Shown one piece after another: positions 25,718-34,984 of a DNA stretch of 41,642 nt. The translations under genes were made by a program, and so were the position numbers. The DNA is from an uncultured bacterium (lineage in GTDB: Bacteria; Cyanobacteriota; Vampirovibrionia; Gastranaerophilales; Gastranaerophilaceae). The stretch lies in the NCBI GenBank assembly GCA_902803165.1, contig CADCOS010000051.1, forward strand, positions 1 to 41,642. Reading direction: 5' to 3'. Position 1 is the first letter of the stretch. Each line of letters starts with the position of its first letter. Under the pieces are notes generated by a model. That model was not told the DNA's origin, did not search any database, and was given only the letters and a program-made list of their open reading frames with translations.

Positions 25718-26296
25718 ATGAATAACGAAAGTGTAGGGAAAAAAATCGTTGAAGCTTTAAAGAAACAAGCTGAAACTTTTGATATGGAAGAACAAACAGA
25801 CAATTCTCTTTTTGAAGAATCAAAGTCTGAAGATATTTTTGCAAACATGAACGAATCAAATGATATTTTCGCAGAAAATGATTCCTCTTCAGAAAGCAGT
25901 TTCTTTGACAATATGGAAACAGAAAAAGAACCTCTTTTTGCTGAGCCTCAAATGAGAACCGCAATGGTTGAAAATCCTGCGGAAACTTTTGAAATGCCAT
26001 CTAACATAGCTGTTCTTAAAAGATTAATTTCACAACTTCCTAGCGGAGTATCCAGACACACAGGCGCACAGATTATTAAACAAACAATGGAAGCTCTGGG
26101 TATTTCTATGAAAAGTGTGTTACAAGATGCACAACAAGTTCAGGAAAGCCTAAAAACTTCTGCAAGAGAATGTCAAGGTTCAATTCAGGAGTACAAAAAA
26201 CAAATATTGACTCTTGAAAGACAATCTCAAAATTACCAGAAACAATATTCTGCATTGAATGATCTGATTAGTTTATTTATTCAAACTACAAAGTAG
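25718..26296 (+). CDS. Conserved hypothetical protein with acidic N-terminus and C-terminal coiled coil
   Basis: The product has 192 residues. Residues 1-85 are acidic and low-complexity, with repeated D/E-x-IFA and FF/LF patterns (SLFEESKSEDIFANMNESND). Residues 95-130 (NIAVLKRLISQLPSGVSRHTGAQIIKQTMEALGIS) form a compact conserved-looking helical block. Residues 130-190 are a coiled coil rich in Gln and Lys. The layout recalls cyanobacterial conserved proteins and DivIVA-like scaffolds, but this is from memory and weak. The ATG follows GAGGGAG. It ends at the terminator at 26311 and is divergent from the giant gene. Confidence 0.7.
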   Translation: MNNESVGKKIVEALKKQAETFDMEEQTDNSLFEESKSEDIFANMNESNDIFAENDSSSESSFFDNMETEKEPLFAEPQMRTAMVENPAETFEMPSNIAVLKRLISQLPSGVSRHTGAQIIKQTMEALGISMKSVLQDAQQVQESLKTSARECQGSIQEYKKQILTLERQSQNYQKQYSALNDLISLFIQTTK

Positions 26297-26310
26297 AATA
26301 TTTATAAATA

Positions 26311-26343
26311 AAAAAAGCTGCCGCTAAACGGCAGCTTTTTTTT
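26311..26343. terminator. Bidirectional intrinsic terminator
   Basis: Arms AAAAAAGCTGCCG and CGGCAGCTTTTTT flank a 5-nt loop, with A-run and T-run on the two sides. It serves the 192-aa gene and the convergent DUF308 gene. Confidence 0.88.
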
Positions 26344-26345
26344 GA

Positions 26346-26879
26346 TTAAACGTAATTGCTTTTATTTATAAAATACATTGACATTTTGGACATACCTTTA
26401 ATAAGTAACCCGATTCCGCATAATACCGTCACAACCCAAAATGACATTACGGGTATACCAAGAATAATAATTAATCCTACTAAAAATAATATAAATGCCG
26501 TTACTAATTTACATCCCCAAAAGTGATAGATATTTCTGATTTGTGCAGCAAAAACAGCAGCTGATATACTTTCAAGAAGAAAATACACACCCGTTAAGGC
26601 AATCAGCCACAACAAACTGATTTTCGGAACAAACAAAAGTAAAATGCCTATAACGGTCAATAACATTCCCGTTAAAATACAAAAAATTATACTGAAATTA
26701 TAATTCCTATATACAAATGCGTTTATAATTTTGTACAAACCGTAAGCAATAAAAGCACCGCTTAACATTACTCCAAAAGACATTCCCGTTAACTTCGGTA
26801 AAATAAGAACACAAAGTCCCAAAACCGTAAGAATAATACCTTCAATAAAAATACTTGTAATAAAACGTTTTTCTGACAT
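26346..26879 (-). CDS. DUF308/HdeD-like membrane protein
   Basis: The product has 177 residues and about six hydrophobic segments in pairs, with the DUF308 pattern of short helices joined by small loops (ILTVLGLCVLILPKLTGMSF, LTGMLLTVIGILLLFVPKIS). The family includes HdeD, linked to acid resistance in E. coli; a role here is not shown. I chose ATG 26879 because AAAGGAG lies 6 nt upstream. A longer in-frame GTG start would overlap that site. Confidence 0.8.
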   Translation of the reverse strand: MSEKRFITSIFIEGIILTVLGLCVLILPKLTGMSFGVMLSGAFIAYGLYKIINAFVYRNYNFSIIFCILTGMLLTVIGILLLFVPKISLLWLIALTGVYFLLESISAAVFAAQIRNIYHFWGCKLVTAFILFLVGLIIILGIPVMSFWVVTVLCGIGLLIKGMSKMSMYFINKSNYV

Positions 26880-26954
26880 AACATTCTCCTTTTTCACATA
26901 AGACTAACAGATTTTTTTAAAAATTTAATTCCCCGATAAATCTCCTCCAAACGG

Positions 26955-26983
26955 TTGATAACAAAAAGATAAAAATATATAAT
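26955..26983 (+). promoter_or_regulatory. Promoter of the 117-aa/TPR/YkgJ operon
   Basis: TTGATA (26955-26960), exactly 17 nt, TATAAT (26978-26983) stand about 37 nt before the ATG at 27021. Confidence 0.65.
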
Positions 26984-27020
26984 AATGTTTGTGAGGTAAA
27001 AGCGGGGAGATTAGGGCAAA

Positions 27021-27374
27021 ATGTTTAATAACATTAATGACAACAGTAATGAATTTTTAAAAAATGCCAATTGGGAATTCCAAAGCAATGTTGTGAAATT
27101 AAATGCTCTTAAAACTGCTGCTCAAGGTTTTGCAAAAAGCCCCAACAATCCTTATGTAGACAAAACCGAAATATCTTCTAACGCTATTAAATTATTTCAA
27201 AAAGATTGTGATATTAAAAAATTCAACCAAATTGCAATAAGCGATAAAGAGGATTTGTCTTGCCTTGAAAGAATGCAAGAACTATTTGACAACGGCGTTG
27301 TTGATGCCTACGAAGATGATATTTTTGCCGAACTTGCAGACAACAAAAAATTATTGGATGACTTAGGCTTATAA
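27021..27374 (+). CDS. Hypothetical protein, 117 aa
   Basis: No family is recognised. The protein is helical, acidic and Asn-rich, with no membrane segment. It starts MFNNINDNSNEFLKNANWEF and ends DDIFAELADNKKLLDDLGL. The good promoter upstream, a GGGGAG site about 14 nt before the ATG and an AGGG closer in, and the tight spacing to the next gene (18 nt) support it as a real first gene of an operon. The context gives no function. Confidence 0.65.
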   Translation: MFNNINDNSNEFLKNANWEFQSNVVKLNALKTAAQGFAKSPNNPYVDKTEISSNAIKLFQKDCDIKKFNQIAISDKEDLSCLERMQELFDNGVVDAYEDDIFAELADNKKLLDDLGL

Positions 27375-27392
27375 TCGTGCTAAAATTCTTTT

Positions 27393-28577
27393 ATGGAATA
27401 TACGGATTACTATATACAGGATAATTCCGATATAGAAACCCAGAAATATAATGCCGCTAAGGGTTTGTATCAATCAGGAGATTATAAAGGTGCTCTGAAC
27501 CTTTATCTTGATATGCAAAATACCGCTGTCACGTCCAACTTATACATGGAAATCGGTAAATGTTATTACAAATTAAATGATTACGATAATGCTGAATCAT
27601 ACTTTAGAAATTCCATTTCTATTGATAATTATAAAAACCTTTCATATATTTTTCTCGGTAACATTTTTTATAAAAAAAATAACCTGTCACAAGCAATTGA
27701 ATATTGGATAACTGCTAACTCTTTCAAACCCGATGATGAATCCGTATGCTTAAATCTTGCTTCGGCATATTTTGCAAAAGATATGAAATTGTACGCTTCT
27801 AAATATTATGAAAAATATTTAAAATACGCAAAAGACAAATCATCTGAAAAATATATCGAAATAAAAGAAACAGTGTTAAAATTCAAAGAAATTGGTGAAG
27901 ATTTTTATAAAAAATCACTGCAAGCATTGGGAAATAATGATACTCTAACAGCGATAAAAAGCTTGGAGTATGCCGCAAGCAATCTTCCTTCCAATTTTGA
28001 TATTAACCATTTACTCGGAAAATTATATCTAAAAGAGAACTCTTTTAATAAAGCAGAAAAATATTTACTCCAAGCTTATTGTACAGACTCAAAATCAATT
28101 GACATACTTCAAAAATTGGCACAAGTAAAATTAAATTTAGAAGACTATGCCGGTGCATACTGCTGCTTTAAAAGAATTGTACCGCTTGTAATAAATAATC
28201 AAAAAATTTATTTGGATACTCTTAAAACAATAAAACAGTTATTTGCAAGATTTAAGTCCTTTGATACTTTTTCACGAGAGAATATTGCTGAAAAATATTA
28301 CAAAGAAAACGACTATCCGCTTGCACTATTTGAATATGAAAATTGTGTAATTCTAAAACCTGAAACAATGGAAGAATTATCAGAAAAAATAGACAAACTT
28401 AAACAATTTATTACACCTGAAAATGAAATCATAAAACTTTGCACCGAAAAAGGAATAAATTTGTATACCTTGGGAGAATATCAAAAATCAAATAAATATT
28501 TTACAAAAGTTATGAAACTCGCAGACAGTTCTTCTAAAGAATATAAATTGGCAAAATCAAGGCTTTTAAATGCTTAA
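27393..28577 (+). CDS. Tetratricopeptide repeat protein
   Basis: The product has 394 residues with about eight TPR-like helix pairs. Examples are AAKGLYQSGDYKGALNLYLD, MEIGKCYYKLNDYDNAESYF and LGNIFYKKNNLSQAIEYWI near the N-terminus, and ALFEYENCVILKP and GINLYTLGEYQKSNKYF near the C-terminus. TPRs mediate protein-protein contacts, and the partner is unknown. No signal peptide is seen. No good ribosome site precedes ATG 27393, so coupling to the gene before it is likely. It overlaps the next gene by 8 nt. Confidence 0.85.
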   Translation: MEYTDYYIQDNSDIETQKYNAAKGLYQSGDYKGALNLYLDMQNTAVTSNLYMEIGKCYYKLNDYDNAESYFRNSISIDNYKNLSYIFLGNIFYKKNNLSQAIEYWITANSFKPDDESVCLNLASAYFAKDMKLYASKYYEKYLKYAKDKSSEKYIEIKETVLKFKEIGEDFYKKSLQALGNNDTLTAIKSLEYAASNLPSNFDINHLLGKLYLKENSFNKAEKYLLQAYCTDSKSIDILQKLAQVKLNLEDYAGAYCCFKRIVPLVINNQKIYLDTLKTIKQLFARFKSFDTFSRENIAEKYYKENDYPLALFEYENCVILKPETMEELSEKIDKLKQFITPENEIIKLCTEKGINLYTLGEYQKSNKYFTKVMKLADSSSKEYKLAKSRLLNA

Positions 28578-28977
28578 AAAAATAAAAAAATTCTTTTACT
28601 TATATATACTGAGACGTAAATACTACAGAATCGGGAAATGCGCCGAATGCGGCCGCTGCTGCCAAAAAATATATGTAAAACACAGAAACGTTATACAAAC
28701 GGAAGAAGAATTTAAAAAATTACAATTTCTGCATCCGTTCTACACATATTTAAAAATTATTGGAAAAGACGAAACAGGTCTTATTTTTGAATGTATAAAT
28801 TTAGACAAAGAAACTCATAAATGTAAAATTCACAAAAAACGTCCCGGAATATGCAGAAGATATCCGCAAGAAGAACTTTTTTCAATGGGCGGAACGCTTG
28901 CCGAACATTGCGGATATAAAATGGTTCCGATTCAAAGCTTTGAAGAAATCTTTGAAAAAATCAGGAAAAGACATTAA
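28570..28977 (+). CDS. YkgJ-family (UPF0153) cysteine-cluster protein
   Basis: The product has 135 residues. A basic, partly hydrophobic start is followed by CAECGRCC (C24, C27, C30, C31), then F.CINLD....CKIHKKRPGICRRYP and a final HCGY. This is the Cys pattern of the YkgJ family, thought to bind zinc or an iron-sulphur cluster. The function is unknown. The ATG at 28570 overlaps the TPR gene, so the two are translated together. Confidence 0.85.
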   Translation: MLKKIKKFFYLYILRRKYYRIGKCAECGRCCQKIYVKHRNVIQTEEEFKKLQFLHPFYTYLKIIGKDETGLIFECINLDKETHKCKIHKKRPGICRRYPQEELFSMGGTLAEHCGYKMVPIQSFEEIFEKIRKRH

Positions 28978-29004
28978 AAAAGACCTTTTATAAAGGTCCT
29001 TTTA
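28976..29004 (+). terminator. Intrinsic terminator after the YkgJ-type gene
   Basis: GACCTTT/AAAGGTC arms (28982-28998) with a 3-nt loop are followed by CTTTTAC. A-rich sequence lies on the other side, so it may also serve pilO on the minus strand. Confidence 0.7.
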
Positions 29005-29009
29005 CTATT

Positions 29010-29624
29010 TTAATCTAATGATTCTTCCCCTGCCGCTGCTGTTTCATCAGGAGCAGTTCTTGCATATAACCTTACACTTAGGTTTGATATTAAAATCTTT
29101 TTATCTTTTTCATAAGGTTTTACATCAAGAGAATTGATTTTTATATAATAAGGGTATTGATAGATATCTTGAATAAGCTTGCCTAAATTAGTATAATTTG
29201 AAACGAGTTCCATATTTATATCACAAACAAAATACGTTCCGCCGCCTGCTTTTACAAAAGAATCGTCTTCCGGATTATATACATATTTCATTGCTTTAAT
29301 TTTTATTGAATTCGAATGAACCATTTCTATCATATCACTGTATAAAGTGAAAAACAGCGAATCATTACCTAAATCAGCATCTATTGGTGAATATATCTTC
29401 TTTTGTATATTTGTTGCAGCATACTTTAATTGTTTTAATTTTGCTTCCATTTGAGCTTTAGCTGAACGTTTTTGCTCTAACTGAGATTGCACACTTTCCA
29501 ACTGTGTCTTACCGTTGCTCATCTCATTAACAACTTGCAATACTTGCTGCCCGCCAAAATAAACTGCTGCCGCAACTATTAAAAAGAATATTATTACACC
29601 GTACCATCTGCTTAATTTATCCAT
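29010..29624 (-). CDS. pilO: Type IV pilus inner-membrane protein PilO-like
   Basis: The product has 204 residues. One membrane helix (WYGVIIFFLIVAAAVYFGG, 7-25) is followed by a coiled coil (about 30-75) and a ferredoxin-like periplasmic domain (about 85-190). This is the PilO/GspM-type layout of the pilus alignment complex. It starts 16 nt after the PilM-PilN fusion gene, with GAGGA ahead of the ATG, so the two are one operon. The sequence itself is weakly conserved, and the call rests largely on layout and neighbour. Confidence 0.75.
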   Translation of the reverse strand: MDKLSRWYGVIIFFLIVAAAVYFGGQQVLQVVNEMSNGKTQLESVQSQLEQKRSAKAQMEAKLKQLKYAATNIQKKIYSPIDADLGNDSLFFTLYSDMIEMVHSNSIKIKAMKYVYNPEDDSFVKAGGGTYFVCDINMELVSNYTNLGKLIQDIYQYPYYIKINSLDVKPYEKDKKILISNLSVRLYARTAPDETAAAGEESLD

Positions 29625-29640
29625 TTAAATATCCTCAATT

Positions 29641-31275
29641 CTAATTTAAATCAGGTAAGTCCGTCAAACCCTTATCAAGCTTGGCTTCTTCGGATTTAGG
29701 AGCTGCTTCCTCTATTTCAGGCCCGTCAGATATTCTAAACTCATAAAAATCTGCATTTAACGATGATAAAACAGACTCTGTATCAAAATCACCATTCGCA
29801 GATATACCGGACATGCCTGAACTTGATGCTAAACCTAATTTTTGCAATTTTATACCTGATGTCGGGTTGTAATCTTTTATATTTCTGAAAAATCCGTATA
29901 CACTTTCCAAATTGTCAGCTTGACCGCATATTGTAGTATGAGGGCCAAAAGACAATGACGTTAACCAAAGTTTCTGAGGAATTTCCGTACCCATAATTGT
30001 ATAATATGAATATATATTTTTATTTCCGGTAACACCAATCCTTACCTCATCACTCTCTGAGAAAGTTGCAGATGATATATCTTTGTTTTCATCTATGAAT
30101 TTTTGAATATCATTGATTTCATTCTGCATCACATTTATTTTCTCTTTATTGCTGTTTATTTGCGTAGCAAGAAGTTTGTTTATACCGAAACAAATTGCAA
30201 TTATGAGCAGACCTAATATAGCGCCGTATTTGACCATGTTCTCAATAGAAAGCTCTATTCCGTTCCATGTCGGAGGAACCTGGCTTAAATATATGTCCCC
30301 CAAGTCCTTGTTAAACAAGTTCATCGAAGATAACGAAACATTATTAAACTGTTGGCGAATTGCGGCACCTATTACTTCCGGTGATATCAATTTTGATACG
30401 TTTTCATCAATGCCTTGCGCTGCCTCAATCAAGCAGTTTTTGCTATATATATTAGCATCAAGATGTACAATTTGAGAATTATACACCAATTTACCCGCAA
30501 GAATTTCCGCACTTATTAAATTAGTATTTGATATCACATAAAGCAGCTGAGAAGGCACTCTTGCAATTACCGGATTAATTGCGGAAACTACAGTATCATA
30601 ATTTTCGGCATCACCTAAAACTTCACCGATACTTATTTTTTCCTCAAAACAATCTACATAATTGGCACCTTGCATAGGAATAATTCTTACCAAATTATCC
30701 TCAACTATTGCCATAAGCCATGTTGAACCGGGTTGCGCATCAACATTTCTGCTGTAAATTAAAGCATTAAGTGATGAATTTATTGATGTATCTATAGCGA
30801 CAAGCTTGTATCCCAAATCTTTGATTTGCATGGCAATTTCTATTGCTTGCCCTTTACTTACGGCTGCAAAAGCTATTTTGCTTGTTTGAATGGTTGAATT
30901 TGAAAGTTTTGAAAAAGCATAGTGAGGAACATCGTCAACGTTGCTAAAAGCAGGATGTTCATTAAGCTCATCCTCAATATTCATTGCGATATTATTGGCA
31001 TCCATTGAAGCCGGCCAATCTCTAATCTGAAAAACAGACGGAGGCAAATTTAGAACCAATTTTGTTCCCTTCGGCACTTGCATATCAGCAAGCATGTCAG
31101 CAAGCGTTTCCTTGAATATATCTAAATCAGCCACTACATTTCTATTTTTATCGTAATCTAATTGTTTAGACATATAATTAACAACAGTACCCGTTGCATA
31201 ATCAATCTGAACAGCTTCTAAACCGTGGCTCGGGCTTACGGATATACCTACAATTGCATTTTTACTTATCGCCAT
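29641..31275 (-). CDS. Type IV pilus assembly protein, PilM-PilN fusion
   Basis: The product has 544 residues. Residues 1-335 are an actin-like PilM-type ATPase domain (AIVGISVSPSHGLEAVQID at the start, VLNLPPSVFQIRDWP, DLGYKLVAIDTSINSSLNAL). Residues 350-369 form one membrane helix and 370-395 a short coiled coil. Residues 425-520 are a PilN-type domain (QKLWLTSLSF, LESVYGFFRNIKD). In most bacteria pilM and pilN are separate genes. Together with PilO they form the inner-membrane platform that anchors PilM in the cytoplasm. The ATG follows GGAAGAAGAG. No pilQ, pilB or pilC is in the window. Confidence 0.85.
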   Translation of the reverse strand: MAISKNAIVGISVSPSHGLEAVQIDYATGTVVNYMSKQLDYDKNRNVVADLDIFKETLADMLADMQVPKGTKLVLNLPPSVFQIRDWPASMDANNIAMNIEDELNEHPAFSNVDDVPHYAFSKLSNSTIQTSKIAFAAVSKGQAIEIAMQIKDLGYKLVAIDTSINSSLNALIYSRNVDAQPGSTWLMAIVEDNLVRIIPMQGANYVDCFEEKISIGEVLGDAENYDTVVSAINPVIARVPSQLLYVISNTNLISAEILAGKLVYNSQIVHLDANIYSKNCLIEAAQGIDENVSKLISPEVIGAAIRQQFNNVSLSSMNLFNKDLGDIYLSQVPPTWNGIELSIENMVKYGAILGLLIIAICFGINKLLATQINSNKEKINVMQNEINDIQKFIDENKDISSATFSESDEVRIGVTGNKNIYSYYTIMGTEIPQKLWLTSLSFGPHTTICGQADNLESVYGFFRNIKDYNPTSGIKLQKLGLASSSGMSGISANGDFDTESVLSSLNADFYEFRISDGPEIEEAAPKSEEAKLDKGLTDLPDLN

Positions 31276-31295
31276 ACTCTCTTCTTCCTATTTAA

Positions 31296-31321
31296 TTTAT
31301 TTTATTGTACAATAAAATAAA
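31296..31321. promoter_or_regulatory. Perfect 26-bp palindrome in the pilMN-rlmB divergent promoter region
   Basis: Twelve or more bases on each side of TTGTACAA mirror each other exactly from 31296 to 31321. It lies 20 nt before the pilM-N ATG and includes a TACAAT box, so it could be an operator or could form a hairpin in the leader. Confidence 0.45.
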
Positions 31322-31380
31322 AATTTTGTATACATCGTATTTATGATTTTAGTAAAATATCTAATATTAGAGGCTGCGAA

Positions 31381-32148
31381 ATGTCAGATTTAATGCTTAT
31401 ATACGGCAAAAATTCAGTTACAGAGGCATTAGAACAAGGTGAAAGAGAATTTAACAAAATTCTTATAGCCGATAGTGCAGGACATGATGAAAAAATTGAA
31501 TATCTTAAATCCTTGGCAAAACAGTGCGGCGTATTGTATCAATTTGTAAAGAAAGATAAACTTGATAAGCTTACGGAAAACGCTCGTCACCAAGGTGTTG
31601 CAGCGCTTATATCTCCTATAAAATATGAAGATTTGGATAGCTTTATAGAAAGCAATTCCGGTAAAAACACTTCAATAATACTACTGGACGGCATTGAAGA
31701 CTCTCATAATCTTGGTGCCATTATACGTTCAGCAGTATGTGCCGGAGTAAAAGGAATTATAATCCCATCAAGGAGAGGCGCCCTCGTTAACTCTACAGTT
31801 GAAAAAACAAGTGCAGGTGCGATAAACAGAATATCTGTAATAAAAGTTAACAGTTTAGTGAGCGCAGTACAAAAATTAAAAGAACACAACTACTGGGTAA
31901 TTGCAGCTGACCACAATTCAAAAGATAATCATTTTGATATTGATTATACCGATATGAATTTTGTACTGGTTATGGGCGCCGAGCACGCAGGTATTTCTAA
32001 ATCCATCATGAAATTGGCAGATTACAAAGTAAAAATACCAATGCTGACGGATTTTAACTCGCTAAATGTTTCAAATGCTGCTGCTATAATATTATTTGAA
32101 AGTGTAAGACAGTTTATAAATAAAAAGAGAAAAAACAAAGATTCATAA
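31381..32148 (+). CDS. rlmB: 23S rRNA 2'-O-methyltransferase (RlmB/TrmH family)
   Basis: A SPOUT-class SAM-dependent methyltransferase of 255 residues, with an N-terminal substrate-binding domain ([12 protein letters not shown]) and C-terminal knot domain. Motifs are [29 protein letters not shown] and [18 protein letters not shown]. RlmB methylates G2251 of 23S rRNA in E. coli. The exact target here is inferred; a tRNA-modifying paralogue is possible. It is first of an operon with sigA (16 nt gap). The ATG follows AGAGG. Confidence 0.93.
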   Translation: MSDLMLIYGKNSVTEALEQGEREFNKILIADSAGHDEKIEYLKSLAKQCGVLYQFVKKDKLDKLTENARHQGVAALISPIKYEDLDSFIESNSGKNTSIILLDGIEDSHNLGAIIRSAVCAGVKGIIIPSRRGALVNSTVEKTSAGAINRISVIKVNSLVSAVQKLKEHNYWVIAADHNSKDNHFDIDYTDMNFVLVMGAEHAGISKSIMKLADYKVKIPMLTDFNSLNVSNAAAIILFESVRQFINKKRKNKDS

Positions 32149-32164
32149 AAAACAGGAGCTTATT

Positions 32165-33169
32165 ATGCCAAAGAAGAAAGATGCTTTTAATTTAATTATT
32201 GATGATATTTCTGATGAGGGTGTTGATTTTGAAAATATGGAACCAGTATCAGATTTAGATGATGACGAAAATATTTCAATCGAAGAACCTAAAAATCAAG
32301 AAAGTTTGTCTTCCGTAAATTCGGACGATTCAGTAAGAATTTATCTTCAACAAATAGGCAAAATTCCTCTCCTTACTGCAGAAGAAGAACTTGAAGTTTC
32401 AAAACAAATTTATGAAACTCAAAGCGAATTTGCAAGAAAAGTGCTTATTAATGCGAATTTAAGACTTGTAGTCAGTATTGCAAAAAAATATATAGGCCGC
32501 GGCTTATCATTCTTGGATTTAATACAGGAAGGCAATATGGGGCTTATCAGAGCTACCGAAAAATTTGACTACACAAAGGGATATAAATTCTCTACTTATG
32601 CAACTTGGTGGATTCAACAGTCAATAACGAGAGCTATTGCCGACAAAGCAAGAATAATAAGACTTCCTATACACTTAATTGAATCGATTAACAAAATTAA
32701 AAAAGCTACTTTGGACTTAACAACGGAACTCGGCAGAATTCCTGTCAAACAGGAAATTGCAGATAAACTTGGTATACCGGTATCAAAACTGACATCTATT
32801 ATTAAATCAACGCAATCTACAATAAGCATTGATACTCCTACGGGGCAGAAAGATGATTCCAATAAAATTATAGATTATATAGTTGATGAATCGACCTTAG
32901 CTCCGGAGTCCTTGGTATCTCAAGAAAGCTTATTGGATGACATAAAAGGTATGCTTGATCAGTTAAGTCCAAAAGAAAGAGATATATTGATATTAAGATT
33001 CGGATTGAATAATGACGGAAATAAAAAAACCCTTGACGAAATAGGCTCGATATACGGAGTGTCAAGGGAAAGAATCAGACAAATTGAAAACAGAGCGATT
33101 TCAAAGCTGAAAAAACTTTGTAAAAATCACAACCTTACATCAGGATTGAAAAATTATTTCGGAGCATAA
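32165..33169 (+). CDS. sigA: RNA polymerase primary-type sigma factor (RpoD/SigA)
   Basis: The product has 334 residues with a short acidic N-terminus instead of a long region 1.1. Region 1.2 is at 55-85 ([16 protein letters not shown]). Region 2 is at 90-165, with the -10-binding [18 protein letters not shown] at 144-161. Region 3 starts at RLPIHLIE. Region 4 (about 255-320) ends in the -35-binding helix [19 protein letters not shown]. The length and layout match cyanobacterial group 1/2 sigma factors. Which of the two it is cannot be settled from the window. It is cotranscribed with rlmB and the TPR gene (14 nt gap). Confidence 0.92.
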   Translation: MPKKKDAFNLIIDDISDEGVDFENMEPVSDLDDDENISIEEPKNQESLSSVNSDDSVRIYLQQIGKIPLLTAEEELEVSKQIYETQSEFARKVLINANLRLVVSIAKKYIGRGLSFLDLIQEGNMGLIRATEKFDYTKGYKFSTYATWWIQQSITRAIADKARIIRLPIHLIESINKIKKATLDLTTELGRIPVKQEIADKLGIPVSKLTSIIKSTQSTISIDTPTGQKDDSNKIIDYIVDESTLAPESLVSQESLLDDIKGMLDQLSPKERDILILRFGLNNDGNKKTLDEIGSIYGVSRERIRQIENRAISKLKKLCKNHNLTSGLKNYFGA

Positions 33170-33183
33170 AAGGACATATCAAA

Positions 33184-34944
33184 ATGGTGAACATAGACAT
33201 AATTAATGAATCAGTCGGAGAAAAAAAGTTTGAAGAAGTATATCCAATCATAAAAGAAGCTTTAAATGAAGAGCCGAATAATATTGAACTTATAAAACTT
33301 GCAGGGTTAACTGCCGTAAATTTGGAAGATTGGAATTCGGCAAGAAATTACTTTGAAACAGTAATAAAATTTTCACCGGAAGATGCAACCTCACATTTTT
33401 ATCTTGCAAAATGCTATGAAAATTTAGGAGACTTGGTTTCTGCCAAAAATTCATACATGAGTGTTATTAACTTGAGAAAAGATTATATCGATGCTTATAA
33501 AGGATTGTGCTTTATACTTTTAAATCTAAAAAATTATGCGGATGCAATAAAATATGCACAAATGGCTTTATTAAAAGAAGATGGCGACTATCTGTTTGAA
33601 TTCATAACAGGCACCGCCTTAATGAGTTCAAAATCGTTTGATAAAGCGATTTCACATTTAGAAACAGCCTTGGCTTTAGCTCCCGAAAGAATAGAAATTA
33701 TAAACAGTCTGGGAACATGCTATATGGCAACGGGAGATTCAGAAAAGGCAATTACAACTTATGAAAAAGCCGTGAAGATAAATCCAAACGCACCAATGGC
33801 ATACTTTAACATAGGCTCTATCTACCAAATCAAACAAGAGCACAATAAAGCAATCGAATATTTTGAAAAAGCGGTTGAACTCGAAGAGGATGAAAAGTTT
33901 ATTAGTGCTTTAGCTATGTCTGAAATGAAAATTAAAGATTACGACTGCGCATTAAAACACTATAAACAGCTTGCTACATTATGCCCGAATAAAGAGAATT
34001 ATAAATATAATGTAGTAACATGCTATGAAGCACTGGGCGACTACCAAACCGCAATAAAAATGCTTGAAGGAATGGTTTACGTAAACCCTAAATTTACAAT
34101 GCCTGCCCAAAAACTTGCGAATTTATATATAAAAACAAATCAAATGAATAGAGCTAAAGATATTTACGATAAAATACTTTTAAAAAGTAAACCTACCGCA
34201 GAAATATTACACCAGTACGCTATTTTATCATCAAGTCTTTGTGATACTGATACCGCAGAAAGAATACTTAAAAAAGTTATAAGAATGAAACCTGAACTTG
34301 CAAGTGCTCACAAAGATTTGGCTATCATATATCTTAATAAACGGCTTTTTGATTATGCGGAAGATGAATTTAAAACAGCGATGAAACTTGCGCCGAACGA
34401 TTTTGAAATAATCTTTGAATACGGAAATTATTTGTATTCTACCTCAAAAAATCTTGACGCTGAAAGATTTTACGAAGAAGCTCTTGAACTTGAGCCGAAT
34501 AATGTTCTTGTTTTAGTATTTATGGCTCTGAATAAACTTATTCTTAACCAGAAAGATGCCGCATACGACTATATAATGAAAGCAATTAAAATAGAGCCCG
34601 AACATGAATATGTTCAATTTTGCGCAGGCAGAATCCTGTATGCAAGAGGTGAATATGAAGATGCTAAAAGATATTTAGTAAGAGCCGTTGAACAAAATCC
34701 GGATGTTGAAACAATGAATACTCTTGCTTTAACATACTATGCACTTGAAAATTATACTCAAGCCTTGAACATTTTTTGCAGTATAAATAAAAAGAACCCG
34801 AACAGCATCTCCGTAATGATGGATATTGCAAGATGTTATGAAAAACTCGGTGAAAACGACAGCGCTCTTGTTTATTTAAATAAAGTTGTTGATATATTTC
34901 CCGAAAATGAAGACGCTCATGAAATGATAAGAAGGTTGTCATAA
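33184..34944 (+). CDS. Tetratricopeptide repeat protein, long superhelix
   Basis: The product has 586 residues, nearly all TPR (about 15 repeats of 34). Typical repeats are SHFYLAKCYENLGDLVSAKN, NSLGTCYMATGDSEKAITTY and IFEYGNYLYSTSKNLDAERFY. No signal peptide or membrane segment is visible, so it is a cytoplasmic scaffold. Its place after sigA may link it to gene regulation or may be just shared transcription. The ATG follows AAGGA, and the gene ends at a strong terminator. Confidence 0.9.
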   Translation: MVNIDIINESVGEKKFEEVYPIIKEALNEEPNNIELIKLAGLTAVNLEDWNSARNYFETVIKFSPEDATSHFYLAKCYENLGDLVSAKNSYMSVINLRKDYIDAYKGLCFILLNLKNYADAIKYAQMALLKEDGDYLFEFITGTALMSSKSFDKAISHLETALALAPERIEIINSLGTCYMATGDSEKAITTYEKAVKINPNAPMAYFNIGSIYQIKQEHNKAIEYFEKAVELEEDEKFISALAMSEMKIKDYDCALKHYKQLATLCPNKENYKYNVVTCYEALGDYQTAIKMLEGMVYVNPKFTMPAQKLANLYIKTNQMNRAKDIYDKILLKSKPTAEILHQYAILSSSLCDTDTAERILKKVIRMKPELASAHKDLAIIYLNKRLFDYAEDEFKTAMKLAPNDFEIIFEYGNYLYSTSKNLDAERFYEEALELEPNNVLVLVFMALNKLILNQKDAAYDYIMKAIKIEPEHEYVQFCAGRILYARGEYEDAKRYLVRAVEQNPDVETMNTLALTYYALENYTQALNIFCSINKKNPNSISVMMDIARCYEKLGENDSALVYLNKVVDIFPENEDAHEMIRRLS

Positions 34945-34977
34945 AAAAAAGGAACCTTTTCGGTTCCTTTTTTTATT
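34945..34977 (+). terminator. Intrinsic terminator of the rlmB-sigA-TPR operon
   Basis: An A-rich run and GGAACC pair with GGTTCC and a T-run (5-nt loop TTTTC). A- and T-runs on both sides mean it can also end mscL on the minus strand. Confidence 0.88.
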
Positions 34978-34984
34978 CAAAATT

